Source of the DNA: Notolepis coatsorum
Taxonomy: Eukaryota; Chordata; Actinopteri; Aulopiformes; Paralepididae
Direction: 5' to 3'
DNA: 64,000 bases
Assembly: GCA_963971535.1 (NCBI GenBank)
Contig: OZ020586.1
Span: 78,162,412 to 78,226,411, forward strand
Part shown: in pieces, positions 38,640 through 49,033 of the stretch
How the letters are laid out: each line of letters opens with the position of its first letter
Numbering within the stretch: the stretch's first letter is position 1
Notes under the pieces: generated by a model
What the model was told of the DNA's origin: nothing
Databases searched by the model: none
Seen by the model: the letters and a program-made list of their open reading frames with translations, nothing else
Position numbers and translations under genes: made by a program

Positions 38640-39460
38640 ATGTAATGCTGTCAAACAGCAACCTACAGGCAAAGGAGCCCTGCTTGGTATTGCACTTTGT
38701 TTATATGTTTTGGTTTTGGTTTTATGCATTGGTTTTATGCATTGGTTGGAGTTTAGTAACGTATTATACTGTGAATTTCTCCAGGCCTCTCTTGGCAGAG
38801 CCTGAGGTGTGGCCATGAATAGCCCCCCCCCCCCCCCCTTTCCCCACTCAACTCCAACCCACACATCAGATAAAAACATGAATTGTAAACAAAGTGTAAG
38901 ACCAAGCGTGGCTCTTTTGCCTACAGTGTAAAAAATAAAACGGTAAATGTCTGGCAGCAACGATTGCCAAATACTTACTGTTAAATTACAGTAAAATTAA
39001 ATACATTTACAGATTACAACCTTTATTTAATGGTTAAGATTTTGATAAAAGGTAATTTACTGTATTTTTATGCCATTTACACTTAAAGTAGAAAAACAAA
39101 AGTAATCTGTAAAATTATACAGTGAATTTCCCGTGGAAACTATTTTTTTTTGCAGTGTAGAGGTCGCTGTTTGACGACAATAGAAGACTAACTCAGTAGT
39201 TATCGTGAATTTTCAAATAGGAAGGCGAGTCAATACAGTGCAAAAAAACACACAACAGCAATGATTGTTTATCACTGACAGAACTTGCGGATTACCACTT
39301 TAAGATATTTTGTTTGCATTGTGATGTGTGCATTTATACATTACCGTTTATTTTCTACTCCTTTAATAAATATTTTTCCTTATCATGTGCTTTTGGTCAT
39401 ATATTTTCTAAGATTCTATCTGATGTCTTAACTTTCATGGTGAAATGTTTTCAATGTGTC
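38640..39460. other. No gene seen
   Basis: AT-rich sequence with a C run at 38822-38838, several TTTACAGT-like motifs and no credible open frame or repeat family that I recognise. Confidence 0.4.
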
Positions 39461-39462
39461 AA

Positions 39463-40110
39463 ACTGGCCTCGCGGTTAGATCAGAAGCAAGGCCGGTGAC
39501 CAGAAAGTTGCTTGTTCGATTCCCAAACTGTTGCCTCCCTCAGTCGACACTAGGGCTGTCCCCGACTAAGGATTTGGATGGTCGACTATGATTGGCCAAA
39601 ATTTGCCGTTAGTTGACTATTGGTAGACAAAAAAAAGTATATATTTTTTTTTTATCATTCCATTTGGGCTGTGGGCTTAATGTCTGAAGGAGTCGACTGA
39701 AGGCTTCTTGTCCTCTGCAAAAGCATGCAATTGGTCCACTGATGGATACATCTTGATATTTGTCTAGTCTAGTGTGTTCATTAGATGGGTGAAATCCTCT
39801 TTCAGTGCCTCTGTGCCTGTTTTTGTAGGCAGTTAGCCTCTGGTATGCGTGCCATTAGCGTTAGCCACGCTTCTAGGCCTATTTTCTTTTGGAAAGAATG
39901 ATAACAAAAAAAATTTTTTTTTAAAAGAAATGTTTTTATTCGACTAAGAGGTTGGCAGTCCGACTAATCGACTAATAGGAGTCAGCCCTAGTCGACACCC
40001 ACTGCTGAAGTGCCCTTGAGCAAGGCACATATGCCCCAACCACTCCAGTACAGCCGATTGGCGCAGTGGGCAACCGTAGAAGACTGTAGTTGTACCAAGC
40101 AGCTTCCAGG
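39463..40110 (+). mobile_element. tRNA-derived SINE split by a hAT MITE
   Basis: The 5' part (39463-39550) has tRNA-like boxes (GGCCTCGCGGTTAGATC and CTTGTTCGATTCCC). The 3' part resumes at 39999 with CTGCTGAAGTGCCCTTGAGC, a typical fish SINE body. The two parts join at the 8-bp duplication GTCGACAC. Confidence 0.8.
39551..39990 (+). mobile_element. hAT-type MITE, 8-bp duplication GTCGACAC
   Basis: Ends TAGGGCTGTCCCCGACTAAG ... CTAATAGGAGTCAGCCCTA. GTCGACAC occurs at 39543-39550 and 39991-39998. Same family, opposite orientation, as 51967-52559. No transposase frame. Confidence 0.95.
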
Positions 40111-40620
40111 TGTGAATAAGATAAGATATTCCTTTATTGATCCCCTTGGGGACATTTGGAGCATCATAGCAGCACAGGGGAGAGGGGGCGAGGTACAGGT
40201 ATGGGCAGGGTACTAGAAGAAAGACTTAAATATAGGCAATAAATGAAATCTGAATATAAAGTATATAAGAAAAATAAACAGTGTAAAAATAGATTCAGAT
40301 GAGGATCTGTATGTCAGACCTCAGTTATACATTACAATCAAATAAATATAGGCAATAGATAAAAAAAAATATTTAAATATATTCTGAATACAATATGAGT
40401 AAAAGTAAACAGTATACACAAGGTGCAGCTGAGGGTCTGTATCCTAACTGGCATAATATACATTATAGTCCATGCAGGATTTGGTGGTTAAGAGTCGGAC
40501 ACACAGTTCTCGAGTTCTGCCACCGTTAGTTAGTTCTCCAGCTGCTGGCAGCAGTCCATGGTTGTGGAGCCTGATGGCACAAACGACTGGCCGAGGCGGT
40601 TAGTGGAGTATTCTATATTC
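40111..40620 (-). mobile_element. Minus-oriented LINE 3' region
   Basis: Begins AGATATTCCTTTATTGATCC CCTTGGGGA, the reverse complement of a widespread teleost LINE tail. Downstream text (GCAGTCCATGGTTGTGGAGC) also fits. Confidence 0.6.
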
Positions 40621-40645
40621 TAGTATTCTATCCCTGTCTATTGGT

Positions 40646-41602
40646 GTCTTTGCTCTCCCTGCTCTGTGGGGTCTTTGCTCTCCCTGCTCTGTGGGGTCTT
40701 TGCTCTCCCTGCTCTGTGGGGTCTTTGCTCTCCCTGCTCTGTGGGGTCTTTGCTCTCCCTGCTCTGTGGGGTCTTTGCTCTCCCTGCTCTGTGGGGTCTT
40801 TGCTCTCCCTGCTCTGTGGGGTCTTTTCTCTCCCTGCTCTGTGGGGTCTTTGCTCTCCCTGCTCTGTGGGGTCTTTGCTCTCCCTGCTCTGTGGGGTCTT
40901 TGCTCTCCCTGCTCTGTGGGGTCTTTGCTCTCCCTGCTCTGTGGGGTCTTTTCTCTCCCTGCTCTGTGGGGTCTTTGCTCTCCCTGCTCTGTGGGGTCTT
41001 TGCTCTCCCTGCTCTGTGGGGCATTTGCTCTCCCTGCTCTGTGGGGCATTTGCTCTCCCTGCTCTGTGGGGTCTTTGCTCTCCCTGCTCTGTGGGGCATT
41101 TGCTCTCCCTGCTCTGTGGGGCATTTGCTCTCCCTGCTCTGTGGGGCATTTGCTCTCCCTGCTCTGTGGGGCATTTGCTCTCCCTGCTCTGTGGGGTCTT
41201 TGCTCTCCCTGCTCTGTGGGGCATTTGCTCTCCCTGCTCTGTGGGGTCTTTGCTCTCCCTGCTCTGTGGGGTCTTTGCTCTCCCTGCTCTGTGGGGTCTT
41301 TGCTCTCCTCCCTGCTCTGTGGTGTCTTTGCTCTCCCTGCTCTGTGGGGTCTTTGCTCTCCCTGCTCTGTGGGGTCTTTGCTCTCCCTGCTCTGTGGGGT
41401 CTTTGCTCTCCCTGCTCTGTGGGGTCTTTGCTCTCCCTGCTCTGTGGAGCCTTTGCTTTCCCTGCTCTGTGGGGTCTTTGCTCTCCCTGCTCTGTGGGGT
41501 CTTTGCTCTCCCTGCTCTGTGGAGCCTTTGCTTTCCCTGCTCTGTGGGGTCTTTGCTCTCCCTGCTCTGTGGAGCCTTTGCTTTCCCTGCTCTGTGGGGC
41601 CT
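40646..41602. repeat. 25-bp minisatellite, ~38 copies
   Basis: Unit GTCTTTGCTCTCCCTGCTCT+GTGGG, with GCATTT and AGCC variants. As 25 mod 3 is 1 and the unit lacks stops in several frames, open frames of 174-395 codons exist on both strands, with 25-residue period (Leu/Cys-rich on plus, Arg/Glu-rich on minus). I treat these as artefacts. Confidence 0.97.
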
Positions 41603-41914
41603 GTCTTGTTCTGTGTTTCAGCAGGCTGTCCAGCATCATTACTTCCTCAGGATATGAGCCTGCAGTGACTCTTTCTGACTCTCACCCTGGGCACATTACT
41701 TTTGTTTGCCTTTTGGTTTGCACCTTACAACACCCCTATACCATATTCTCCATGCATTCACTCGCCTACATAGAGGTTAAGTGTCTTGCTCAAGGACACT
41801 TCGACACGCTGCCCAGGAAAAATAGCTCTGTGATCCACAGTGTTAAACCTTAAATATTCACAGAAACCCCAAACACCAGAAGCATATATTATAATTATTA
41901 TACCGACCACCACC

Positions 41915-42150
41915 ACCAAGCCACTTCAAATCATTCAGAACACAGCAAAAGTCAGCCCATGTTACCCCACTTCTTAGGGACCTGCACTGGCTCCCCATCG
42001 CCGCACAAATCCGCTTCAAGGTCCTCGACCTGGCATAGGGAATGGCTCCCGCCTACCTCCGGTCAATGGTCTCTAACTACACACCCTCCAGACCCCTCCG
42101 CTCTACATCCTCTGGCCGCCTCAGACCCACTCCTCACCCTTTAGTCAGCT
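41915..42150 (+). pseudogene. L2-type LINE reverse transcriptase fragment
   Basis: Reads HVTPLLRDLHWLPIAAQIRF, then KVLDLA and GMAPAYLRSMV after a stop. This is the well-known C-terminal RT motif of L2-type LINEs. A SINE-like piece (AAGTGTCTTGCTCAAGGACA) lies just upstream at 41778. Confidence 0.8.
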
Positions 42151-42458
42151 AAATGTAAATGTATATTGATATTACAGTGATTTTGATGTATGACACGTTG
42201 AATTAATGTTTTTGCTTGGACAGTGTGTTGGGTAAGAAAGCTTGCATGTCCTCTGCTCTCTAAGCTTGGAATAGTCTGAATTAAGTTGAGTTCTTCTCGC
42301 GCTGATACCACTGACTTTACACATCCCATTTGTATTTTTTAAGATTTTACAATAAATGTCTTTTGTTATTAATTTCAACCAGTGTGTGTCTCCCTTTTTG
42401 TCATGACTTTGAGCCAGGTTGTGACACACGCTATGTAAAAGTTCAAATCCTGGTCCAG

Positions 42459-42585
42459 AACACATTAACACATGTGTTCTATTAATAACCGTTAATTAAT
42501 TAGGGAACATTAACACATGTGTTCTATTAATAACCGTTAATTAGGCTTAACACAGGTGTTCTATTAATAACCGTTAATTAGGTAA
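42459..42585. repeat. ~45-bp tandem repeat, 3 copies
   Basis: Unit containing GTGTTCTATTAATAACCGTT and AATTAGG. Confidence 0.9.
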
Positions 42586-42746
42586 TAGTCGAAGTTCAAG
42601 AGCGCAGTTGTGGAACTATTTGTTGGTGGAGCTAAATAATGATTAAATAAACAAACACATCATAATCTGTTGTTGTTTGTTACTGATAATAACCAATAAA
42701 TGGCGATTGTAGAACTGTTGTAAAGCAATATCACACTCAAGGTTAA

Positions 42747-43162
42747 TTGATTGAAAACTTTATTAAGAGATTGCAGAATGGGCACAATAGTACGGCTCAA
42801 TACACACAATTGTTAAGGGGGTGCAGACCAGAGAAAGACTTTCGTCTTGTTTACATCAGGGTCCCCCATTCAATTCATAATGACATTAATGACATACGCA
42901 ACTGTTAAACAGAGATCCTAACAGAAAATATATACATACGAGGGTGAGGAAACTGTACATTAGGAGGGGTGGGTGGCTGGGGGGGGGGGGGGGGGGTTGG
43001 ACATTTACGGGGGCCATACAGATATATCATGACATTTATGACAATACATGACATACAGGTATACAGTACTGTTACATTTGTGACATACAAGATATGCAAA
43101 TATACAGTACTGTTAAACAGAGATCCTAACAGATAATATATACATACGAGGGGGAGGTTGTG
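42747..43162 (-). mobile_element. LINE 3' UTR/tail, minus orientation
   Basis: GATTGAAAACTTTATTAAGA, GATTGCAGAATGGGCACAAT and GGGGGTGCAGACCAGAGAAA match the tail of the 45.2-47.4 kb LINE. No coding part is retained. A G run is present at 42979-42996. Confidence 0.85.
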
Positions 43163-43325
43163 CTGTTATACTGAATATCAGCACGGCTGTGATAATCTTT
43201 AGTAGCCTACTTGGCCTGCGGCCTCATACGGTATGGTAATAGGGAACATCAGCGTCAAGCATGAGTCATACCTACAACCGAATCACAGCCGTGCTGATGT
43301 TCCCTCTAGTAGTACGATATAACAG
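43163..43325. mobile_element. Short MITE with inverted ends
   Basis: CTGTTATACTGAATATCAGC ACGGCTGTGA at the left mirrors TCACAGCCGTGCTGATGTTC...GATATAACAG at the right. It lies inside the LINE tail region. No clear duplication seen. Confidence 0.75.
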
Positions 43326-43549
43326 TGGTACAAGTATGGATACACTATGGTAGTAATTTAAACCATACTAGCAAGCGGTATAAGTAATAAGAGTAGGTAT
43401 GGAATATACAGATATAGATAAAAGTATATACAGTGTGGGTATATATAAAGTTGTAAACACTGGATAAAACATACCTAACTTAACTCTTATATATTCTGAT
43501 TTATAGGTTAACATTTTAACTCTTAATATATTCTGATTTATAGGTTAAC

Positions 43550-44450
43550 ACGGTCAGTGAATACCACGACCACAACACCAGAGGAAGCTCAACAAATCAT
43601 GTTAAACCCAGATTCGGCTCAAACAAGGGACTAAACATGTTTCGCAATTATGCCACATCAATGTGGAACGCCCTACCCAAAGCTGTAAAGGAATGTGAAT
43701 CCCTACCCACATTCAAAACCGCTCTAAAAGAGCACCTACGGGAGGCTGCAATTCGAAACTGGCCCCCGTAAATGTCCAAACCCCCCCACCCCCTCCTAAT
43801 AGACAGTCTCCTCCCCACTGTATGTATATTTCTCTCCCACCCACCCACCCCCTCCTAATGTACAGTCTCCTCCCCACCGTATATATTCTCTCCCCACCAT
43901 ATGTATATTTCTCTCCCACCCACCCACCCACCCCCTCCTAATGTACAGTCTCCTCCCATTATGTATACTCTCTGCAGGATCTAACAGTACTGTATATTTG
44001 CATATCATATAATATTGTAAATGATAGGTGCTATCATAGCTGCTACCACTAAGTGGCAGTATAACATCATGCAACCTGTAACTATGGTTACTGGTAGGGC
44101 TATATAATTAGTGCACCTGTGTACAACCTTCAGACAATAAACAGCTGGCTGAAGCAAGCATAAAGTCAGAACTAACCAAGTGTCTTATTGATAGTAGACT
44201 ACAATATTTACATATATGTCACAAATGTAACAGTACACTATATACCCGTATGTCATGTATGTCCCTATGCCATAAATGTCATGATGTCATGTATGTTGTG
44301 TATGTCATAAATGTCACTATGAATTGAAAATGGGGGACCCTGATGTAAACAAGACAAACGTCTTTGTCTGCATCCCCCCAATTGTGTGTATTGAGCCGTA
44401 CTGTATTGTACCCATTCTGCAATCTGTTAAATAAAGTTTTCATTCATCCA
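43550..44450 (+). pseudogene. 5'-truncated LINE copy, plus strand
   Basis: Encodes the RT C-terminus (VSEYHDHNTRGSSTNHVKPR, ..., ALKEHLREAAIRNWPP, stop at about 43768), then the shared 3' UTR to a TTCATTCATCC tail near 44450. A 33-bp tandem pair (43484-43550) precedes it. The 3' UTR is interrupted by a solo-LTR-like insert at 44016-44203. Confidence 0.88.
44016..44203 (+). mobile_element. Short solo-LTR-like insertion in the LINE 3' UTR
   Basis: Runs TGTAAATGATAGG...GTAGACTACA, so it begins TG and ends CA. ATAT flanks both ends (4-5 bp). It has a TATA-like CTATATAATT and AATAAA in the usual order. The surrounding text rejoins to the uninterrupted LINE sequence seen on the minus strand at about 45415-45480. 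Confidence 0.65.
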
Positions 44451-44639
44451 TTCCTTCAACATTCCCGCAAAGCTTGCTTTCCATGTACAAATCATGGTCA
44501 AAATACCGGATTGGGGCTTTACTGGATTTAACATTAACGGAAACTAAACGTATGGGACAACACAGACAATCTATCATTTTACGAAAATATTTGACACAAA
44601 CCTACCGTTATACTCATAGATATCTATAGTTATACTGCC

Positions 44640-45120
44640 CAGCAGTACTTCCCACGTTGGCGTAACTGCGGCGTTTGTTTCGAGGGGGAGACGTTACAGT
44701 GTTACACACTCGGATTTGTAGTTTTCTGGACCACTGCAGCGTTGTGGCGGGTAAGCAGCGTGCTCTGTTAATTAAACATTTGTTACACGCTCAAGTAGTT
44801 GTCATTCGAGTATTTTGTATACAACGACCGGGTCGCATCATTACTGGCCGTTTTAGTTGACTATCGGTTCGGTTTCCCAAAAGCGGGCGGTCACTAGGCT
44901 AACGTTAGCCTGCTAGCTATAGCTTTCTAGCCGGTGTTGTATCACAACCGCAGTGTTCATTCTGCTAGCTAGCATGGTTTCAGCTCCAATGTTTATGCCC
45001 GTACCGCTGCTGCACGGTTTGACTAGTAGACCGGGGCAACCATCACAACAGAACAACGTTAGCTGCTAACGTTAGCAGCGTGATATAAACACACGTTCTT
45101 GGTGTGGACTGTAACGTTAG
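44640..45120 (+). promoter_or_regulatory. Candidate gon4l promoter and noncoding first exon
   Basis: Locally richer in CpG than its surroundings (CACGTTGGCGTAACTGCGGCG, GCAGCGTTGTGGCGG), with a clean donor GGCGG|GTAAGC at 44750. It lies upstream of the first coding exon at 48714 on the same strand, with no other gene between. That position is the main argument. No TATA box is seen. A GCTAACGTTAGC palindrome-rich segment follows (44900-45070). Confidence 0.4.
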
Positions 45121-47460
45121 CTGAATGAATGAATGAAAACTTTATTTAACAGATTGCAGAATGGGTACAATACAGTACGGCTCAATACACACAATTGTTA
45201 AGGGGATGCAGACCAGAGAAAGACGTTTGAATGAATGAATGAAAACTTTATTTAACAGATTGCAGAATGGGTACAATACAGTACGGCTCAATACATACAA
45301 TTGTTAAGGGGATGCAGACCTGAGAAACGTTTGTCTTGTTTCCATCAGGGTCCCCCATTTTCAATTCATATAGACATTTATGACATACACAACATACATG
45401 ACATTTATGGCATAGGGACATATAGGTATTTAGTACTGATACATTTGTGACATAACTGTATTCAAATATACAGTACTGTTACCCCTAGATCCTGACAGAG
45501 TATATACATATGATGGGGAGGGGACTGTACATTAGGAGGGGGTGGGTGGGAGGGAGGGAAATATACATACGGCGGGGAGGGAATATATACATGCGGTGGT
45601 GAGGAGACTGTCTATTAGGAGGTGGTGGGGGTTTTGGGCATTTACGGTGGCCAGTTTCGAATTGCAGCCTCCCGTAGGTGCTCTTTAAGAGCGGTTTTGA
45701 ATGTGGGCAGGGATTCACATTCCTTTACAGCTTTGGGTAGGGCGTTCCACATTGTTGTGGCATAATTGCGAAACGTGTTTAGTCCCTTGTTTGAGCCGAA
45801 TCTGGGTTTAACATGATTTGTTGAGCTTCCTCTGGTGTAGTGGTTGTGGTATTCACTGACCTTTGGGAAGTATTTTGACATGTACATGGGCACCCCGGTC
45901 GTATAGTGTATCTTGTAGACCAGGCCCATTGCAAGTTGCTGTACTCTGTCGTCTACTCTAAGCCATCCTAGGTTGGCAAAGTGGGCAGGGGTGAGGTGGG
46001 TTCTGGGGTTCAGGTCAAGTAGTAGTCTGACCAGTTTGTTTTGTGATGTTTGTAATTTTGTTTTAAGCGCCTTTGAGGTGCTTTGGTACCATGAGGTGCA
46101 CGCATAGTCATAGTACCCTTGAATGAGTGCTCCTGCCAGAGTCTTCAGGGTATTCTTGTTTACCAGAGAGGAGATCCGGTACAAGAATCTAGTTCGTTGG
46201 TTGACTTTTTTTATTACATTGGATGCCATTTTGTCACAGGAAAGATTTGCCTCTAGGATGGAACCCAGGTAGGTAATTTCGTCTTTCCTTGTGACAATAT
46301 TGTCACCCACTGTAACTGAGAATCCGTCGGTCTTGCTGAGTTTGTTATTTGAACCGAAGAGAATGGACTCTGTTTTGCCCATGTGTAATGATAGTTTGTT
46401 ATCAGCGAGCCATATGCAGATTTTGCCTAGTTCCGTGCTGAGGGTTTTTTCAACCTGCAATTTGTTCTTGTCAGAGACCAGCAGGGCTGAGTCGTCCGCA
46501 AACAGGAACAAGTTGCAGTCACAAGCTGACGACATGTCATTTGCATAAATTAGGAACAGTAGCGGTCCTAGTATGCTTCCTTGTGGAACACCACAGCTCA
46601 CTGTGAGGGGGGGGGGGGGGGTAGAGTACCGTTTACCTCTACCATCTGTTCTCTCCCCCTCCAGGTAGGATTGCATCCAGCTCACTGATAAGCTATCAAA
46701 ACCAATTGCTTTTAGCTTGTCCATTAGAATGGAGTGATTGACAGTGTCGAAGGCCTTTTGTAGGTCCAGCATGACCATGCCGCAGTATTTGCCCGCGTCC
46801 ACCTCTTGTTTGATGTGGTCGTTCAAATAGAGGAGGCATGTGTCAGTGGAGTGGTATGTTCTGAAGCCAGATTGGAATTCGTAGATTCGATTTTTTTTCC
46901 GCCAAGTACTTTTCGACCTGTTCATAGACTATTTTCTCCATGACTTTCGAGATGGAGGTAAGAATAGAAACAGGGCGGTAGTTGCCTGGGTCTAATTTGC
47001 TGCCCTTTTTGTGTAGAGGGGTCACTCTCGCAATTTTGAAGTCCTTGGGGACGTGCCCCTGTTTTATAGAGGTTTATTATGTGTGTGATGACTGGGGTGA
47101 TGGCGGCTGCTGCGTCTCTGAGGAATTTGGAGGGGATGTTGTCATGGCCAGTGGCCTTGTTAGGTTGGAGGGCGCTCAATTTTTTGAGTACCTCATCGGT
47201 TGTTACCATTTCAAGTTTGAAGTCGTCTTTGTGGACCCCTAGGTTTTTGTAGTATGCTACTATGTGTTCTACCCCATAATGCCCTGAGTGGGAGGGTAGT
47301 TTGTTTACCAGTGTTGTGGCTATGTTTGTGAAGAAGATGTTTAAGTAATTGGCTACATCCAGCTTGTCTGTGATGAGCGTGTTGTCCGTCTTTATGTTTA
47401 TGTTTGAGAATCTGGTTTTAAGTTTTTTACTGCAGCCTAGTTGATTATTGAGTAATGTTT
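45121..47460 (-). pseudogene. Non-LTR retrotransposon (RT domain), 5'-truncated, frameshifted
   Basis: The longest copy of the family. The 3' tail has (TGAA)n and is present twice (45121-45228 and from 45229). The minus-strand RT frame covers 46925-45642, with upstream pieces in other frames to about 47460. Motifs: GFRTYHSTDTCLLYLNDHI, MVMLDLQKAFDTVNHSIL (RT motif A), CGVPQGSILGPLLFLIYAND (motif B), FADDSALL (motif C, F-ADD box), then the LTPAHFANLGWLRV-type C-terminus. The endonuclease domain is missing, shifts lie near 47075 and 46895, and a 13-G run (46609-46621) interrupts the text before motif B. The microsatellite-ended 3' tail fits the CR1/L2/jockey group. Confidence 0.9.
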
Positions 47461-47970
47461 ACATCATTATATCTGCATTAGACTAGATTTGAGGATTAAG
47501 TCAGACCGGCCACCCTGCTCTCTAAATATTGGTATCAGCGTCAGGCATTGAAAAACATATATCGGTTGACCACTACATCAAAGCACGATTCTGCTTATGG
47601 ACTATTTAGTTTGCCGTTCCCATCCAGGGCTTATCCTAAACAATGATATAGGGGTGCAGCGCCACTATGACAACATGCCACTGCCACCATGTTTTTTTTA
47701 TTACATTTTTCATTTACATTTTTATAAATATAAAGAAATATATATATATATATATTTTTTTGCAGTGAAAGCTTGGGACCAGCTTAGAAACAGACGTATC
47801 ATTATTGAATATGTGATTGCTCGTTCCTCTGTTCCAGTGTGTGCACATGCTTGTTTTCGTGTTCAATGTTAAACTATTGTGTAACCTTACACAACTTACC
47901 CTTGTGTTTGCTATTTTATATAAATAATGTTTTTAAGTTGCAGGAAATTACAGCAAATGGCTTCACAGAC
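47461..47970. other. No gene seen
   Basis: AT-rich, with a short TA-rich run near 47740. Short open frames lack hallmarks. Confidence 0.4.
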
Positions 47971-48583
47971 TAGAGCTGTGAATCTTCACTGGCCTCACGA
48001 TTCAATTCCATTACGATTCAGCTATCCACAATTCGATTCGATTCTACGATGCATCTCGATGCAGCTCAATAATATTACATCCTCAATTTTATAATCTATA
48101 TTCCTGCACATGGCTACTTTTTCATCAATTAATACAAGCAGTCAGATAAATTAACTTTTAATTAGAAAATTCTTAAATCAGAGTGTCAAAATAAATGTCT
48201 TTACTAGTGTTGCATGATACAGATACTAGAAAGGTATCTCGATACCCAGCTGTTAAAAACGGTTCAATACTCTCTTCTTATTAGTATCAGTATTGGTATC
48301 AATACTTTTAGAATAGCCTGATGCTGTATTTTCTATGAGTTGAGTGGATGCATGACCAGAGCACCAGCTTTAATAATACAATAATAATAATATATTTGAT
48401 TTGTAGGGTGCTTTATAGTTGTGGAGCAAATCCCAAAGCGCTACATTGTAAAAGAACATAAAAGCTAGCAAGACGAATACATTTTTTTAAAATAATCGAC
48501 TATGTTCTGTTACTGCATCGATGCAGAATCGTCCACGTCCGCATCGCAATGCATCTTAGAATCGAGAAATGTCCACACCCCTA
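47971..48583 (+). mobile_element. hAT-like MITE with nested LINE tail
   Basis: Left end TAGAGCTGTGAATCTTCACT, right end GAAATGTCCACACCCCTA; the interior has CGATTCGATTC repeats. The flanking octamers TCACAGAC and CTCCAGAC agree at 5 of 8 positions, so any duplication is decayed. 48370-48470 is a LINE tail (TATTTGATTTGTAGGGTGC). Confidence 0.55.
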
Positions 48584-48713
48584 CTCCAGACCACCCCCTA
48601 GTTGCGACTCAGCACCACCTTGTTTGAGAGTCCTGGGGAAAGCCCTGCCTTCCCAACAGCTGATGATGTTTCTTTGTTCTGTGTCGTCGCTCAACAGGTC
48701 ATGTTACTGGACG

Positions 48714-48945
48714 ATGAGCACGAGCCGCAAACGCCTTAAGTTCAGTACGTCCAACATCGGTGCCGGTACCGGAACTGAACTCCCTGGTCCTCCAGCAGCG
48801 GCCCACAATGCACCACACCTGCTGCCGCTGCTGCCTCCTCCCGGGGTCGGAGCAGAAGGGAGAGGAGTCATGGAGGAGGAAGAGGAGGAGGGATATTTGT
48901 TGGTTGAGGAAGACACCACGGACTCCAGTCTGGTCATCACTATGG
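48714..48945 (+). CDS. gon4l: GON4L homologue, first coding exon
   Basis: Acceptor CGCTCAACAG ends at 48697, the ATG is at 48714-48716 with A at -3, and the donor is ATGG|GTAATG (exon ends 48945, phase 1). It encodes MSTSRKRLKFSTSN, a basic cluster right after Met, much as the human protein begins with Met followed by a Lys/Arg cluster. A Pro/Leu-rich stretch, an EEEEEE run and LLVEEDTTDSSLVITM follow. This N-terminal region is low in conservation and is assigned by position, polarity and exact phase match to the next exon. GON4L is a large nuclear co-regulator linked to YY1, SIN3A and HDAC1 and needed for cell-cycle progression and blood and somite development in zebrafish. An out-of-frame ATG at 48701 opens a 12-codon ORF that overlaps this start. 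Confidence 0.75.
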
Positions 48946-49033
48946 GTAATGTTACAGCACAGCACACTGGCATTTACATCAGACCGGCAAATCCGGGTAC
49001 TTGATGGTACACTTTGTAGGAAACACAGACACT

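Noticed and set aside
40638..41853. Four overlapping 325-395-codon repeat proteins
   Set aside because: All follow from a 25-bp unit without stops; overlapping frames on both strands cannot all be coding and none has a promoter or domain.
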